47,028 nt of DNA from Sphaerospermopsis kisseleviana NIES-73 (GCF_002368075.1 NZ_AP018314.1:4071398-4118425); one strand, 5' to 3'; positions 25,491-36,337 are shown, counted from the first letter of the stretch. Translations and numbers: made by a program. Notes: generated from the letters alone by a model not told the origin.

Positions 25491-28400
25491 CTAAGTCATA
25501 ATATCTGCGGCTACTTCATCAGCATCTCTTAAAGCCATAGAGCGAGTCCAATAACGAATTTTGTCAGGTTTGATTAAATAAATAGTAGGAATTTTTACTC
25601 CATTCAATTCTACTGAATCATAAATTTTGGCAACACGCTGATAAAAGATGTCACCATTTTCTATACTTCCTGTTTTCAAATATGATTTATTTAATTTCTC
25701 CAATATTTCTATTAAATTAGGGGAGTCAATAGGTTCAATATGTACACCATAACAATCAGGTCTATTCAGATAAATTGCGACTAAGCGAACAGGAAAAAGA
25801 TTGTTATTTTGTTCCTGAAAAACGGTGGCGCAAACTTGTTTATCTTGTCCAAATCCTGCTTTCAGAACTCGCAAGAAATACTCGCAATATTCTGTAAGTT
25901 CAGGTTCAGTATTATTCTGAGATTGACTATTATCTACACGGTGAGTTCTTTTGCGTCCTGGAGAAGCACCATCTCCTTTAAAATCTGGCAAAGTGTAGTT
26001 GAATAAATCATTAATTAGCACCCATTCACTATCTTTAAATTCAAAAGCTTGTCGTATACGCTCATCTATATCATCAAATGTTTTTATATTCTGCAAATCT
26101 CCTACTGATAATTCAGGTATTGGGACACGCAGTAAATCATTTACATTAACTTCTGGGATATAAGAGGCAAAACGACCACTAGAAAGTAGTAGATAATAGA
26201 CAGCTAACTTACTATTGTATGCTAGACAAGCAGCATTCAATTGTGAAATATGACTTTCAGGAATATGTATGCTCACATAACTTTCAGAGCAAATAATTCC
26301 TTGATTTGTATTATCAGGACTAATTATTACTGAACGGAATCTACCACTTTTTTTCTGCCAACTGAGCTTTAAAATCATTTGTGGCAGTTGAAACGCAGAT
26401 AGACTACTCAATCCTGTACCAGAGTCAATGTATGGATCATCATTTATAGGAAGTTTTTGAGCATTTAGGTAGATAAAACTTTGGTTAATAAATTTGGTTG
26501 ATTTCAAAATTCGTTTATTTATTAGATTGTTTTCCAATTTTTTCCTATCACCTTTTGGCACACCTTGACGAGTTTTAGCAATACCATTAGATTTAAGTTT
26601 TTCAAGACTTGATTCTTGATTTAATCTTCTGACTAAGGATAAATCACGTCTCCCTCCCCACATTAAAGCTGTCCAAACTAATGGATTTGATATCGCCTCT
26701 TGGGGGTAAATTACATTAATATCGTATGGTTCAATTACTATATGATAGTCATCTTGATTAGGCATTACTGGCTTGGGACAAATGTATGTCAAAGGTTCAC
26801 CATCAGGAGGTGTAATTGACATTGTGATAATACAAGCTGGAGAAATAGCATCTTTGAAAAGTCCAAAACGTAATGCAGATAAATTAACTATCTCTTCAAT
26901 CTTGAACTCTGAAAAGAGAGTGTTACGGAAGCTCTTAGCAGGTTTATTTTGATTAGAAATCAAAGCCATTGCAGGTTGCATCATTGCTACTTGTCCACCA
27001 GGTTTGGTTAAAGCAGCAGCTTTTGGTAAAAAGAAAAGAGCAATATTACCATAAGAGGTATTCCATTGGCGATTTTCTGGTCTATTCTTCCAAGAATCTA
27101 TATATAGAGATTCTTTTATAGTATTTTTACCCCAAGGTGCATTACCTACGACTAAATCATATTTACCAGCATCCTGAACAGAACGAAAACCTTCTTTATC
27201 TTCTTGAAAAAAATCAGCAGCAATTAATTGACGTTCACGTAATCTAGGAAAGCGAAACTCATTCTCCCAATAATATTGAGGTTCAACTTTATCTAGCATG
27301 GTTAAATACAGACTAAAAGATGCCACTCTTACAGCTTGAGCATCTACATCAACACCAAATAAATTGTTTTGTAGTAAATTTTTTAAATCACTTGGTTGAA
27401 TTATTTTTCGATGAGCTTTTTCCCATCTATAAATTAAACGTTGGAATGCTTTAACTATAAAAATTCCTGAACCACAAGCAGGATCAAGAATCTTCATATC
27501 CCATTCTTCACTATCCCAAGGTAAAACACCATCTAGTACAAAATCAACTATATGTTCTGGTGTGTAATGAACTCCTGTGCCAGATTCTTTACTGACAAAT
27601 TCTTCATATATACTGCTAATAAAATCTAAAGGTATAACATCAAAATGATAGTATGGCCATAGGCTTACTTGTCCAGTTTTCATGTGTACATTACCACTGA
27701 CAAAATAAGCAAGTATATTTAGGTGATCTTCTTTAACTTTTTGTTCTTCTGTTTGCCATTCAATTTCTCTTTCTTCTGGAGTATTTCCTTTACCTGGGAA
27801 TAAATCACCATTAAACTTTCTATTAAGCCAACGAAAAAATTTATAAGTATCTCTATGATTTCTTAATATGCCAGCTAAATGAGAGTATTTAGCCGATAAT
27901 TCTCCAATTTGATATAAATAATCTAGTAAATTTGTGTTTAAAGTGGGATTACCTTTAGATTCTTGACGATCAAAAAGGAATTGAATGAAAATAATTCTTG
28001 CTAATAAATCATGAATAGTATCATCATCAAGTTCATTTTGTTGAAGTCTTTCACGTACACTTTTTAGATTTTTCAATAACATTTGGTCAGCAGCTTGACT
28101 ACGTTGAAATCGCTGACTATGTTCTTGGAAAAATTGACCGGATACTAGATCAGCCCAGTGTAAACGCAAAGTTTCAGCAGCTTGATCGGAAAGAGATAAC
28201 TGATTAAATGACTCAATTTCCTGTTTAGAAACATTAACTACAGGCTTGATAATATCATCTTCTTTTGGAGGCTCTTCATAGCACGTCCAAATTCTTAATC
28301 GGTTAGGTTCTGTTGTAATGAGTGACGGTGTACGAGAAAAACTCCAAGCAAGTCTATAAGTTTTCTTTAATGTTTCCTCTGATACTTCTCCTGGAAAATC

Positions 28401-28628
28401 GCACACTAAAGCAATGGGTGTTTCTGTTGAATCCCCTTGAGAATTTGCCGCCAGCACTCCTATTTGCACACCATGACCATCTGAAAGTTTGCTGATAGTT
28501 CTACCTAATTTTTCTCTAGCGATTCGTGCATAAACACTTGGACCAGCACCAGATGGCTCCAAAATTTCTTTTGGAGTCGGCCAGTGAAGCTTTTGATGTG
28601 CTAGTTCAAGTAGTCCAGACTGTGACAT
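25491..28628 (-). CDS. N6-adenine DNA methylase of Eco57I/type I-like class
   Basis: The product has 1045 residues. Residues ~300-560 hold the methylase: GTGVHYTPEHIVDFVLDG, motif I LDPACGSGIFIVKAF (about 378-392) for SAM, and motif IV DLVVGNAPWG (about 490-499), an NPPY-type adenine site in the NAPW variant. The first ~250 residues (alpha/beta then helical) resemble the N-terminal region of large restriction enzymes but I see no clear D-ExK there. The part after ~600 is a target-recognition-like region (LSLVRRLNQESSLEKLKS). A final domain (FYQRVAKIYD, IRYWTRSMALRDADEV) caps it. It is probably the methylase and specificity subunit of a two-gene R-M system; a phage-defence role is inferred. 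Confidence 0.85.
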   Translation of the reverse strand: MSQSGLLELAHQKLHWPTPKEILEPSGAGPSVYARIAREKLGRTISKLSDGHGVQIGVLAANSQGDSTETPIALVCDFPGEVSEETLKKTYRLAWSFSRTPSLITTEPNRLRIWTCYEEPPKEDDIIKPVVNVSKQEIESFNQLSLSDQAAETLRLHWADLVSGQFFQEHSQRFQRSQAADQMLLKNLKSVRERLQQNELDDDTIHDLLARIIFIQFLFDRQESKGNPTLNTNLLDYLYQIGELSAKYSHLAGILRNHRDTYKFFRWLNRKFNGDLFPGKGNTPEEREIEWQTEEQKVKEDHLNILAYFVSGNVHMKTGQVSLWPYYHFDVIPLDFISSIYEEFVSKESGTGVHYTPEHIVDFVLDGVLPWDSEEWDMKILDPACGSGIFIVKAFQRLIYRWEKAHRKIIQPSDLKNLLQNNLFGVDVDAQAVRVASFSLYLTMLDKVEPQYYWENEFRFPRLRERQLIAADFFQEDKEGFRSVQDAGKYDLVVGNAPWGKNTIKESLYIDSWKNRPENRQWNTSYGNIALFFLPKAAALTKPGGQVAMMQPAMALISNQNKPAKSFRNTLFSEFKIEEIVNLSALRFGLFKDAISPACIITMSITPPDGEPLTYICPKPVMPNQDDYHIVIEPYDINVIYPQEAISNPLVWTALMWGGRRDLSLVRRLNQESSLEKLKSNGIAKTRQGVPKGDRKKLENNLINKRILKSTKFINQSFIYLNAQKLPINDDPYIDSGTGLSSLSAFQLPQMILKLSWQKKSGRFRSVIISPDNTNQGIICSESYVSIHIPESHISQLNAACLAYNSKLAVYYLLLSSGRFASYIPEVNVNDLLRVPIPELSVGDLQNIKTFDDIDERIRQAFEFKDSEWVLINDLFNYTLPDFKGDGASPGRKRTHRVDNSQSQNNTEPELTEYCEYFLRVLKAGFGQDKQVCATVFQEQNNNLFPVRLVAIYLNRPDCYGVHIEPIDSPNLIEILEKLNKSYLKTGSIENGDIFYQRVAKIYDSVELNGVKIPTIYLIKPDKIRYWTRSMALRDADEVAADIMT

Positions 28629-28768
28629 TGTGTGATTTAAGCTGCATGAAAATAGAATTTTATATTTTAACCATTACATGGTCATGACATTGATTGATTC
28701 AAGAATACATTAGTATTGTTCATCAACACTAGCAAAGGGCAGATATAATTACAGTAAAATAAAAAACA

Positions 28769-28842
28769 TGGACGTAACTGGATTCGAACCAGTGACCCCA
28801 TCGATGTCAACGATGTACTCTAACCAACTGAGCTATACGTCC
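28769..28842 (-). tRNA. tRNA-Val (anticodon GAC)
   Basis: A 74-base cloverleaf on the minus strand. Acceptor GGACGTA/TACGTCC, D stem GCTC/GAGT (one G-U), anticodon stem CATCG/CGATG with loop TTGACAT (anticodon GAC, reading GTC/GTT), and a T arm with GGTTCGAATCC. Discriminator A; CCA not encoded. The gap 28629-28768 has no repeats of the 24.4-kb type. Confidence 0.97.
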
Positions 28843-28914
28843 TTAACCAAAGCGATTATTATCATAGCATATATATTTTAAAGGTCAAGAGAAAAATGCC
28901 AATAATGGCACTCA

Positions 28915-29559
28915 TTATTTTTTCGCCCTCGAACCTTCCACCACTTCCAACAAACTCCGCAACATCCAATAAGCAGAAGTTCCTCCCGGATCTTGATGTC
29001 CGATACTGCGATCGCCTAAATAACTTGCTCTGCCTTTCTTTGCTAACATCGGTATAGTATCCTTTAACCCTTGTTCCGCGGCAGTTACAGCCATCCGCAA
29101 AGCTTCCACACTACCCTTACCTTCATTTACAGCTTTTTCAAAAGAAGTCACAGCGGGATACAGCACATCTACCATAGTCTTATCTCCTAATTGCGCCTTA
29201 CCTCGTTCAACAACTCCATTTAAACCAGATTGGAGTAAATTCAACATATCTTTTTCAGTTAATTCTTGCTTACCCGCAGTTACAGCACTCGCTCTTAAAA
29301 ACCACGTTCCATATAAAGGACCACTTGCACCCCCCACACTAGATATTAAAGTCATGCTGACAGTTTTCAAAATACTGCTGATGTCCTTCCCTTCAATACT
29401 CGGTAAGATAGTGCTGATCTTTTTAAAACCTCTATCCATATTGATACCATGATCAGCATCACCAATGGCTGCATCTAATTCCGTCAATTCTTCTTTATGT
29501 TTCTCAATAACAGAAGCAAATACATATAACCATTGAAAAATTTGCACCTGAGTAACCAT
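28915..29559 (-). CDS. dhaL: Dihydroxyacetone kinase, phosphatase/ADP-binding subunit L
   Basis: The product has 214 residues from the ATG at 29559, chosen because GGGGAG lies 7 bases upstream; the frame also opens 14 codons earlier inside dhaK. DhaL binds the nucleotide and passes phosphate to dihydroxyacetone on DhaK. Visible are LDAAIGDADHGINMDRGFKK (the Mg-ADP-binding DADHG), VGGASGPLYGTWF (the SGPLYGT loop), LGDKTMVDVLYPA and GRASYLGDRSIGHQDPGG. The start follows the dhaK stop by one base, so the genes are tightly coupled. No DhaM is next to it, so whether it works with PTS phosphate or ATP is open. Confidence 0.95.
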   Translation of the reverse strand: MVTQVQIFQWLYVFASVIEKHKEELTELDAAIGDADHGINMDRGFKKISTILPSIEGKDISSILKTVSMTLISSVGGASGPLYGTWFLRASAVTAGKQELTEKDMLNLLQSGLNGVVERGKAQLGDKTMVDVLYPAVTSFEKAVNEGKGSVEALRMAVTAAEQGLKDTIPMLAKKGRASYLGDRSIGHQDPGGTSAYWMLRSLLEVVEGSRAKK

Positions 29560-29560
29560 T

Positions 29561-30649
29561 TCAAACTCCCCAGCGTAAACTTGCGGTTTTAACTGGTGCA
29601 TCCCATAGCTGTAACATTTCCTCGTCTAACTTCAGCAGCGTGATGGAACAACCTTGCATTTCTAATGATGTCATGTAGGGTCCAATTAGATTACGCACTA
29701 TTTCCAGTCCTTCCATCTGACAAAGTTCTGCTAGTTTGCGGTAGACAAGATAAAGTTCAGAAATCGGAGTCCCACCCATACTATTAACAAAAGCTAAGAG
29801 GCGATCGCCTTTTTGCAACGGTTTATTTAATAGTTCCACATCCTGCCATTCTTCCTTGGTTTCGTCCCATTCCCGCACCGTGCGACAATAGGCAGTATCA
29901 TCAAAGAGCGATCGCCATAAAATCTCCGTAATTTCATCCCCTGACATCATAGAAACCCGTTCTCTTCCTGGTTCTCCATGAATGCCAATACCTAATTCTA
30001 TCTCATCATCCCCCAAAGCAAAAGTTGGTGTACCCTTAGCCGGAACTGTACAAGAACTTAACGCTACCCCCACACTACGACCATGCAGATTTACTTTTTT
30101 ACACAAATCAGCTATCTGCTGTAAATCATAGCTTTTTTCTGCCGCTGCACCACAAATTTTTTCTGCCAGTACCGTTGTTCCCACACCCCTTCTTCCTTGG
30201 GTATATAAACTATCCTTCACTGCCACATCATCATCAATAATAATATTTAATGTACGGATACCCTCACTTCTGGCTAACTCCGTAGCCATTTCAAAATTCA
30301 TTACATCGCCACTGTAATTTTTCACAATATAAATAATACCCGCACCCCCATCAACCTGCTGTGCGGCGGCTAACATTTGATCAGGAGTGGGAGACGTGAA
30401 AACCTCTCCAGGACAAGCAGCATCAAGCATTCCCATCCCCACAAAACCCGCGTGCATTGGTTCATGTCCACTACCACCACCGGAAATAATTGCTACCTTA
30501 CCCTTTACAGGTGCATCTGCTCGATAAACAAAAGTTGGCTCAAAATTTACCTTAATTAAATCAGTATGAGCAGCAGCCATACCTGCTAAACTTTCCCTAA
30601 CAAATGCTTCTGGTTGATTAATCAGCTTTTTCATAATTTCTGTTGGCAA
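29561..30649 (-). CDS. dhaK: Dihydroxyacetone kinase, substrate-binding subunit K
   Basis: The product has 362 residues, the full length for DhaK. It holds dihydroxyacetone as a hemiaminal on an active-site histidine. Motifs seen are [21 protein letters not shown] (about 50-70), [14 protein letters not shown] (about 106-119), the histidine in [14 protein letters not shown] (about 220), and [11 protein letters not shown] near 290. All residues needed for substrate binding appear intact. It is first in a dhaK-dhaL operon; the stop TGA at 29561-29563 is adjacent to the dhaL ATG. Glycerol/dihydroxyacetone use would feed glycolysis. Confidence 0.96.
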   Translation of the reverse strand: MPTEIMKKLINQPEAFVRESLAGMAAAHTDLIKVNFEPTFVYRADAPVKGKVAIISGGGSGHEPMHAGFVGMGMLDAACPGEVFTSPTPDQMLAAAQQVDGGAGIIYIVKNYSGDVMNFEMATELARSEGIRTLNIIIDDDVAVKDSLYTQGRRGVGTTVLAEKICGAAAEKSYDLQQIADLCKKVNLHGRSVGVALSSCTVPAKGTPTFALGDDEIELGIGIHGEPGRERVSMMSGDEITEILWRSLFDDTAYCRTVREWDETKEEWQDVELLNKPLQKGDRLLAFVNSMGGTPISELYLVYRKLAELCQMEGLEIVRNLIGPYMTSLEMQGCSITLLKLDEEMLQLWDAPVKTASLRWGV

Positions 30650-30709
30650 AGGTGCTAAGATTCAGGATAAACTTTTACAGCGCCAAATTTCAGCATTTTT
30701 GCTCATGAA

Positions 30710-30738
30710 AGGGAACAGGGAACAGGGAACAGGGAACA
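30710..30738. repeat. Heptamer array (agggaac)
   Basis: About four agggaac units between the dhaK start region and the 175-residue gene; further heptamer-like runs (tcacctg) follow near 30790. Confidence 0.85.
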
Positions 30739-30791
30739 GTTAGTCAACTAATTAACGATAAAATTTCGACATCAAAAGATTTTCAAATCTG

Positions 30792-31319
30792 TCACCTGTC
30801 ACCTGTATTGAATTTCAAGAAACTATCAAAAGCGTACCAAGCTAAAACATACCAAGGGATTACTTCTAATTGTAAACCCTTAATGATTAACTGTCTTACT
30901 GCTAAAGTACCAAGTCCCAAGGGAAACAGAAAACGCAAATCTACAGAACCATTTGTAGCACGTTCAACTCGTTGGTTTAAATCAATCACTGCATGAGATA
31001 TTCCCGATGCTGCTTCAGTTTGACCTTGGGTAATATCTGTAAAAATTATGCCTATATCTTTCAGTGTTTCCAAAATTTCTGATAAAGTACCAGTTTGATG
31101 ATCATGATGAATCAAAATACTACCATGATGAATATTAGTTCTCACCTGACTAATGTGAGGTTGTGCTGTTAAAAAATTGGCGATATGTTGCATTTTCTCA
31201 ACTTTACGGTTTTCCGGTGCAACTCTTAACCTGAGTCTTCCTGGAGTATCACTGACAATTTTTATAGCAATGGGATTAAAGGATTTATTTAAATTTGCTT
31301 TATCTGTAATTTTTAACAT
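30792..31319 (-). CDS. HMA_2-like protein with two C-terminal membrane helices
   Basis: The product has 175 residues. Residues ~15-95 match the heavy-metal-associated-like HMA_2 pattern: VSDTPGRLRLRVAPENRK, then IANFLTAQPHISQVRTNIHHGSILIHHD. The CxxC metal motif is absent; two to four histidines (NIHHG, IHHDH) sit where the usual T-x-S-x-x-I strand begins. Residues ~125-165 hold two hydrophobic stretches (FLFPLGLGTLAVRQLII, VIPWYVLAWYAFDSF). Such proteins occur beside P-type ATPases and DUF5132 proteins in cyanobacteria; a DUF5132 gene follows 378 bp upstream on the same strand. The function is unknown; a metal or membrane-envelope role is inferred. Confidence 0.75.
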   Translation of the reverse strand: MLKITDKANLNKSFNPIAIKIVSDTPGRLRLRVAPENRKVEKMQHIANFLTAQPHISQVRTNIHHGSILIHHDHQTGTLSEILETLKDIGIIFTDITQGQTEAASGISHAVIDLNQRVERATNGSVDLRFLFPLGLGTLAVRQLIIKGLQLEVIPWYVLAWYAFDSFLKFNTGDR

Positions 31320-31696
<377 letters not shown>

Positions 31697-31987
31697 TTAG
31701 GAATTATGTTGATTTTCCGAAGCAGTTTCAAATGCTAGTGTGTGTTGTTCTTCTGCTATTTCTGCTCTAGCTTCAGCGACGATATCTTCCCAAGTTTCAC
31801 CCAATTCAGCAAAAACTCCCTTGCTTTTTTGGTAAGCAACAATACCACCTTTAACTATTGATTTAACTATGGGTTTACCCACTCCAGCAACAACAGGAAT
31901 GACCACAGGTGCAAGTAAAACAGCACCAATTCCGACGATAATTCCAGGAGCGCCGGCATCTTCTACAAAATCAGTAATTTTTGGCAT
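31697..31987 (-). CDS. DUF5132 family protein
   Basis: The product has 96 residues from the ATG at 31987; an AGGAGG lies 10 bases upstream. The pattern DAGAPGIIVGIGAVLLAPVV, VAGVGKPIVKSIVKGGIVAYQ and ELGETWEDIVAEARAEI is that of DUF5132: a hydrophobic N-terminal helix, a basic amphipathic region and an acidic C-terminal helix. These small proteins are often found with HMA_2-like proteins and metal P-type ATPases, and here the HMA_2-like gene is the next one downstream on the same strand. Biochemical function is unknown. Confidence 0.85.
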   Translation of the reverse strand: MPKITDFVEDAGAPGIIVGIGAVLLAPVVIPVVAGVGKPIVKSIVKGGIVAYQKSKGVFAELGETWEDIVAEARAEIAEEQHTLAFETASENQHNS

Positions 31988-32777
31988 ATTCAATCAACCT
32001 CCTATAAATTAGAGAATCTTCAATAAGCAGTCAGCTATCAGTAATCAGTAATCAGCTTTTAATACCATTCACATATAAATAGGTTGGTGGTAAAATTGCA
32101 AATTTTAGATCCATACCTATATTTTGTCCAAATTTATATGCTCCAGTGATTTGTGTTTTTAGTACATTTTGCTGATGGTTGTTAGCTGACGGATGAATGC
32201 TTACAATAAGCCTTTTAATTTACTCTAATTTTAGTCATTATTTCCTCTTACTACTGGTAGAGGTTTTTTATAATTCAAACTCAACCTTATGTAGTAGGGC
32301 TTGTATTTGGCGTTGATTTCGGGGCATAATTTATCACAATCTTGGTAAAAATCAGAAAAATGACACGCTTTATCCATAACCAATTTTCCCAGCTATATCT
32401 AGATAGGACTTACGCAAGATGTGACTGAAAACCTTATTCTTGCGTAGGGGTAATTCATGAATTACCCCTACTTTCTTTCCCTTTTGCGTAAGTCCTGTAG
32501 ATTTAGAAAATAGTTGTTGATAATTTGTTGATAATTTGTTGATAAAATTAAGGTAAATTATATCCCCGATTCTTCACAAAGATAAATCATTTATTGATTG
32601 TTTATAAGTATTCCACAATAGCACTTGTTGATACCGAGATCCACGACTTCTGCAATCAATTCACAATTTATGGACAAGCTCATAAAAGAAGTCGGGGATC
32701 TGATCACTCTATTCCTGAATGCTTACGATTTTTTCAAAGAGAATATCGGGGATTTTTATTAAATTCATGGAAAATTA
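31988..32777. other. Long gap holding repeats only
   Basis: A 790-bp region with no supported gene. It contains tcagtaa-type repeats (32037-32055), a 92-bp inverted-repeat element at 32405-32496, three copies of gttgataattt (32513-32542), and a spaced hairpin at 32637-32701 related to the aspS one. The 67-codon ORF near 32594 is made of this repeat sequence. Confidence 0.75.
32405..32496. repeat. MITE-like element with AGGACTTACGCAA ends
   Basis: Perfect 13-bp inverted ends (32405-32417 and 32484-32496) flank a 28-bp palindrome at 32444-32471 centred on AATTCATGAATT. The core recurs at 33361-33388. Confidence 0.85.
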
Positions 32778-33317
32778 TCAACTCTTCTCTGCTTTAACTA
32801 TCCTCTGTTGATATTCAGTTTCAGTCATTAATTCTTCAGTAGATTCTACTCTGTCTAAAAATACCTTTCCTTCTAAATGATCATACTCATGTTGAAAAAT
32901 CCGCGCTACAAAATCAGTTAATTCTTGTTGTTGTAAATTTCCATTTCTATCAGTATATTCAATTTTAATTGTTTGATATCTGGGAACTAAACCCCTAATT
33001 CCCGGAACACTTAAACAACCTTCCCAACCTTTGACAACCTCGGTAGAATGACTAATAATTTGCGGATTAATCATTGCTGTTGGTTGCATTTCTGGTGCAT
33101 CTGGATATCTGGCATTTGGACGAGAAGCAACAATTAATAAACGTAGTGATTCAGCTACCTGTGGTGCAGCAATTCCCACACCATTAGCTTGAGCAACTGT
33201 AGCTATTAAATCATCAATTAATTTTTGAATTTTCTTATCTTGAATATTTTCCACCCAAGCTGCTTTTTCACGTAATTTAGGATTACCTAATTGAATAATT
33301 GATGATTTATCGGTCAT
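32778..33317 (-). CDS. def: Peptide deformylase
   Basis: Removes the formyl group from the first methionine of new proteins. The 179 residues include all three conserved motifs: GVGIAAPQVAES (about 47-58), EGCLSVPGIRG (about 98-108) with the metal-binding cysteine, and FQHEYDHLEGKVF (about 140-152), the HExxH site. The length and the GCLS form mark a class 1 enzyme. It is separated from the HtrA-type gene upstream by 89 bp that include a dispersed palindrome, so co-transcription is uncertain. Confidence 0.97.
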   Translation of the reverse strand: MTDKSSIIQLGNPKLREKAAWVENIQDKKIQKLIDDLIATVAQANGVGIAAPQVAESLRLLIVASRPNARYPDAPEMQPTAMINPQIISHSTEVVKGWEGCLSVPGIRGLVPRYQTIKIEYTDRNGNLQQQELTDFVARIFQHEYDHLEGKVFLDRVESTEELMTETEYQQRIVKAEKS

Positions 33318-33360
33318 TTTGCAAACTCCTGTAAAATAGAACTAAAAACTTGATTCTTGT

Positions 33361-33388
33361 GTAGGGGTAATTCATGAATTACCCCTAC
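33361..33388. repeat. Palindrome between def and the HtrA-type gene
   Basis: A perfect 28-bp palindrome with centre AATTCATGAATT, identical to 32444-32471, preceded by a related flank (AAAACTTGATTCTTG). It lacks the AGGACTTACGCAA ends, so it is a partial copy or a separate insertion. Confidence 0.85.
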
Positions 33389-33406
33389 TCTTATTACTGT
33401 CAACTA

Positions 33407-34663
33407 TTACCTATCACCTCTAATGGGTAAAGGTGCAGGTCTAACTATTAATTGAACAGTTGTTCCATTGCGTTCTACTTGTATTGGTAGAGGACTACCA
33501 ACTTGACTATTTTCTACTATTTTTTGCACTTCTTCCACTTTAGTTACAGGTTGATTATTAATACTTTGTATCACATCCCCTGCTCTGAGTCCACCAATGG
33601 CTGCTGGTGATTCTGGAACAATTCTCACTAATAAAACTCCTTGTTCTGCAACTAAAACTTTATCCCCAAATCTAGTATTTATTCTTTCCTTAACTTCTGG
33701 TGTCAGCGCCACCATTTGTACACCCAAATAAGGATGATCTACCCTACCTTTGCTAATTAATTCTTGAGAAATTTTTTGCACGGTATTAATAGGAATTGCA
33801 AATCCTAAACCTTGAGCGCCTTGAATAATTGCTGTGTTCATTCCTATGACTTCACCACGAGCATTTAGTAGTGGACCGCCAGAGTTACCAGGATTAATTG
33901 CTGCATCTGTTTGTAAATAATCTACTCGTTTATCACTAGCACCAATATCACTACTAGAACGATCTGTAGCACTCAAAATTCCTGAAGTAACTGTATTATT
34001 TAAACCTAAAGGATTACCAATAGCAATTACCGCTTCACCTGGTTGTAATATATTAGAATTACCTAAAGCTATAGCTGGTAAATTATTAGCATCAATTTGA
34101 ATGACTGCCACATCTGTAACTGGGTCTTCTCCTAATACTTTACCCTCAAAAGTTCGCCCATCTTTGAGTGTTACCGTAACTTCATCTGCTCCATCTACGA
34201 CATGAGAATTAGTTAAAATTTGTCCAGAGGAATTAATAATAAATCCAGAACCACTACCCCTTTCTACTCTTTCCCTTGGCTGGGGTATTCTATCACCAAA
34301 AAATCTGCGGAAAAATGGATCGGAAAATTCTGCTGGTATTTGAGATGTGACTGTTTTAGCGGAATCAATGCGAACTACCGCACCACCTACTTTTTGTACT
34401 ACTTTGACAACAAAATTAGGGTCGCCAGAAGATGCGATAATTGCAGGAGGCATAATTCCTGCATTTGTGTTTGTAGTTTTGTCTAATTGATTTGTGCCTG
34501 GTTGTGCTTCTAAAGTTCTACTATTTAAGTTAGAGCAGCCACTAATAACTACTGCGGCTAACCCAGTTATTAACATCCAAACTCTGGTTTTTGCTTTCCT
34601 GTGGTGGATCAAATCACTGGTATCAATATGTTTGGATTCTAGATGATGATGATTCGTATTCAT
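33407..34663 (-). CDS. HtrA/Deg-type serine protease with lipoprotein-like signal
   Basis: Degrades misfolded envelope proteins. The 418 residues carry a trypsin-like domain with triad signatures [13 protein letters not shown] (His), [11 protein letters not shown] (Asp) and [13 protein letters not shown] (Ser), then one PDZ domain (about 320-410: [19 protein letters not shown]). The N-terminus has a hydrophobic stretch ending VVISGCSN; Cys43 fits a lipobox, so it may be membrane-anchored. Cyanobacterial relatives are HtrA, HhoA and HhoB; one PDZ domain fits all three, so no symbol is assigned. It is divergent from dnaA, 151 bp away. Confidence 0.93.
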   Translation of the reverse strand: MNTNHHHLESKHIDTSDLIHHRKAKTRVWMLITGLAAVVISGCSNLNSRTLEAQPGTNQLDKTTNTNAGIMPPAIIASSGDPNFVVKVVQKVGGAVVRIDSAKTVTSQIPAEFSDPFFRRFFGDRIPQPRERVERGSGSGFIINSSGQILTNSHVVDGADEVTVTLKDGRTFEGKVLGEDPVTDVAVIQIDANNLPAIALGNSNILQPGEAVIAIGNPLGLNNTVTSGILSATDRSSSDIGASDKRVDYLQTDAAINPGNSGGPLLNARGEVIGMNTAIIQGAQGLGFAIPINTVQKISQELISKGRVDHPYLGVQMVALTPEVKERINTRFGDKVLVAEQGVLLVRIVPESPAAIGGLRAGDVIQSINNQPVTKVEEVQKIVENSQVGSPLPIQVERNGTTVQLIVRPAPLPIRGDR

Positions 34664-34814
34664 GATGTTATTTTTTCTCCGTGTTAGTCGCTAGGTGGTA
34701 GGATATTAGCTACCTGGTTTCAACCAGAATGGTTACAGTTTCAAGTTACATAAAGTTACATAATTTTTTGCTCATATCTCCTTCTATTGTGGCAATTAGC
34801 AGCAAAGGTAGTAG

Positions 34815-36194
34815 ATGATGGAATTTACCCTAGACAATCTGTGGCATCAGGTGTTAGAGCGTTTACAGTTAGAGTTATCTCGTCCTACCTTTGAAACTTG
34901 GATTAAAACAGCTAGTGCAGTACAGCTAGAAAATAATTGCTTAGTTATATCTACGCCTAATTTATTTGCGAGAAACTGGTTGCAAAAGTATTACATCAAT
35001 ACTATTGCGCGTGTGGTGCAGGATATTTTAGGTTATCCTGTAGTAATTTACATTACTGCTGTTCAAGGTGATGAAGTTTCTGGGTTAAATCAACAAGATG
35101 TTAATTGGGAAGTTCCAGCAGCTAATACTATTCAATCAAATGTTCCCAAAAATCAACAAAAAAGTACAGAGTTAAATTCTAAGTACGTTTTTTCTAGATT
35201 TGTGGTTGGCGCTAATAATAGAATGGCTCATGCTGCTTCTTTAGCTGTGGCAGAATATCCCGGTAGGGAATTTAATCCTTTATTTTTATGCGGTGGTGTG
35301 GGTTTGGGAAAAACCCATTTAATGCAAGCTATTGGTAATTATCGTTGGGAAATTTATCCTGATTCTAAAATATTTTATGTTTCCACTGAGCAGTTTACTA
35401 ATGATTTAATTACTGCAATTCGTAATGATAGTATGCAGAGTTTTCGGGAACATTACCGGGCTGCTGATATTTTATTAGTTGATGATATTCAATTCTTGGA
35501 AGGTAAGGAATATACTCAAGAGGAATTTTTTCATACTTTTAATACTTTACATGAGGCAGGAAAGCAAATTGTCATTGCTTCTGATCGTCCTCCTTATCAA
35601 ATTCTGAGTTTACAAGAGCGTCTTTGTTCGCGGTTTTCTATGGGTTTAATTGCCGATATTCAACCGCCGGATTTAGAAACCCGCATGGCAATTTTACAGA
35701 AAAAAGCTGAATATGAAAATATTCGTTTACCTATAGATGTAGTTGAATATATTGCTTATAATTATACTTCTAATATTAGAGAATTGGAAGGGGCGTTAAT
35801 TCGGGCTTTGGCTTATATTTCTATTTGGGGTTTACCTATGACGGTGGAAAGTATTACCCCTGTTTTAAGCACTTCTAGCCAAAAAACGGAAGCAACACCA
35901 GAAGTTATTTTAAATGTGGTGGCTGAGTTTTTTAATCTTTCTAGTGAAGATTTAAAAGGTAGTTCTCGCCGTCGGGAAATTAGCTGGGCTAGACAAATTG
36001 GAATGTATTTAATGCGTCAATATACAGGATTAAGTTTACCAAGAATTGGGGAGGAATTTGGCGGGAAAGACCATACAACGGTGATGTATAGTTGTGAAAA
36101 AATTACCCAACTTCAGGAGACGGATAAAAGTTTAATGCAAACCTTACGACAGTTGAGCGATCGCATTAATATGAATACTCGTTATCAAAAGTAG
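34815..36194 (+). CDS. dnaA: Chromosomal replication initiator DnaA
   Basis: Binds DnaA boxes and opens the origin. The 459 residues include domain I ([21 protein letters not shown]), the AAA+ domain with Walker [16 protein letters not shown] (about 157-171), Walker [30 protein letters not shown] (box VII/arginine finger region), and the C-terminal DNA-binding helix-turn-helix with [15 protein letters not shown]. All domains look intact. A second ATG (34818) follows the first directly. Probable DnaA boxes lie right after the gene (36338-36460), then dnaN. Confidence 0.98.
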   Translation: MMEFTLDNLWHQVLERLQLELSRPTFETWIKTASAVQLENNCLVISTPNLFARNWLQKYYINTIARVVQDILGYPVVIYITAVQGDEVSGLNQQDVNWEVPAANTIQSNVPKNQQKSTELNSKYVFSRFVVGANNRMAHAASLAVAEYPGREFNPLFLCGGVGLGKTHLMQAIGNYRWEIYPDSKIFYVSTEQFTNDLITAIRNDSMQSFREHYRAADILLVDDIQFLEGKEYTQEEFFHTFNTLHEAGKQIVIASDRPPYQILSLQERLCSRFSMGLIADIQPPDLETRMAILQKKAEYENIRLPIDVVEYIAYNYTSNIRELEGALIRALAYISIWGLPMTVESITPVLSTSSQKTEATPEVILNVVAEFFNLSSEDLKGSSRRREISWARQIGMYLMRQYTGLSLPRIGEEFGGKDHTTVMYSCEKITQLQETDKSLMQTLRQLSDRINMNTRYQK

Positions 36195-36226
36195 TAAGTA
36201 ACTCAACCTGAAAAAACGTAATACCC

Positions 36227-36259
36227 AGATACCCGACTTGTTTAATAAGTCGGGTATCT
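36227..36259. terminator. Hairpin after dnaA, possible terminator
   Basis: AGATACCCGACTT (36227-36239) pairs fully with AAGTCGGGTATCT (36247-36259). Compared with 2256-2298 one pair is changed in both arms. There is no T-run; a repeat-derived terminator is possible. Ctgtcac heptamers follow to 36294. Confidence 0.55.
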
Positions 36260-36337
36260 ATTCACTGTCACCTGTCACCTGTCACCTGTCACCTAATATT
36301 AAGCAAAGTATAAAAAATTGTTAAATTTAACTGCGAT

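Noticed and set aside
24305-28842. A complete CAST element from the repeats to tRNA-Val with the R-M genes as cargo
   Set aside because: Type V-K elements do insert near tRNAs, but no matching repeats or second end were found in 28629-28768 and no tns/cas genes are present.
32594-32797. 67-codon plus-strand ORF
   Set aside because: Built from the spaced hairpin repeat at 32637-32701 and overlapping the def 3' end; no start signal or family likeness.
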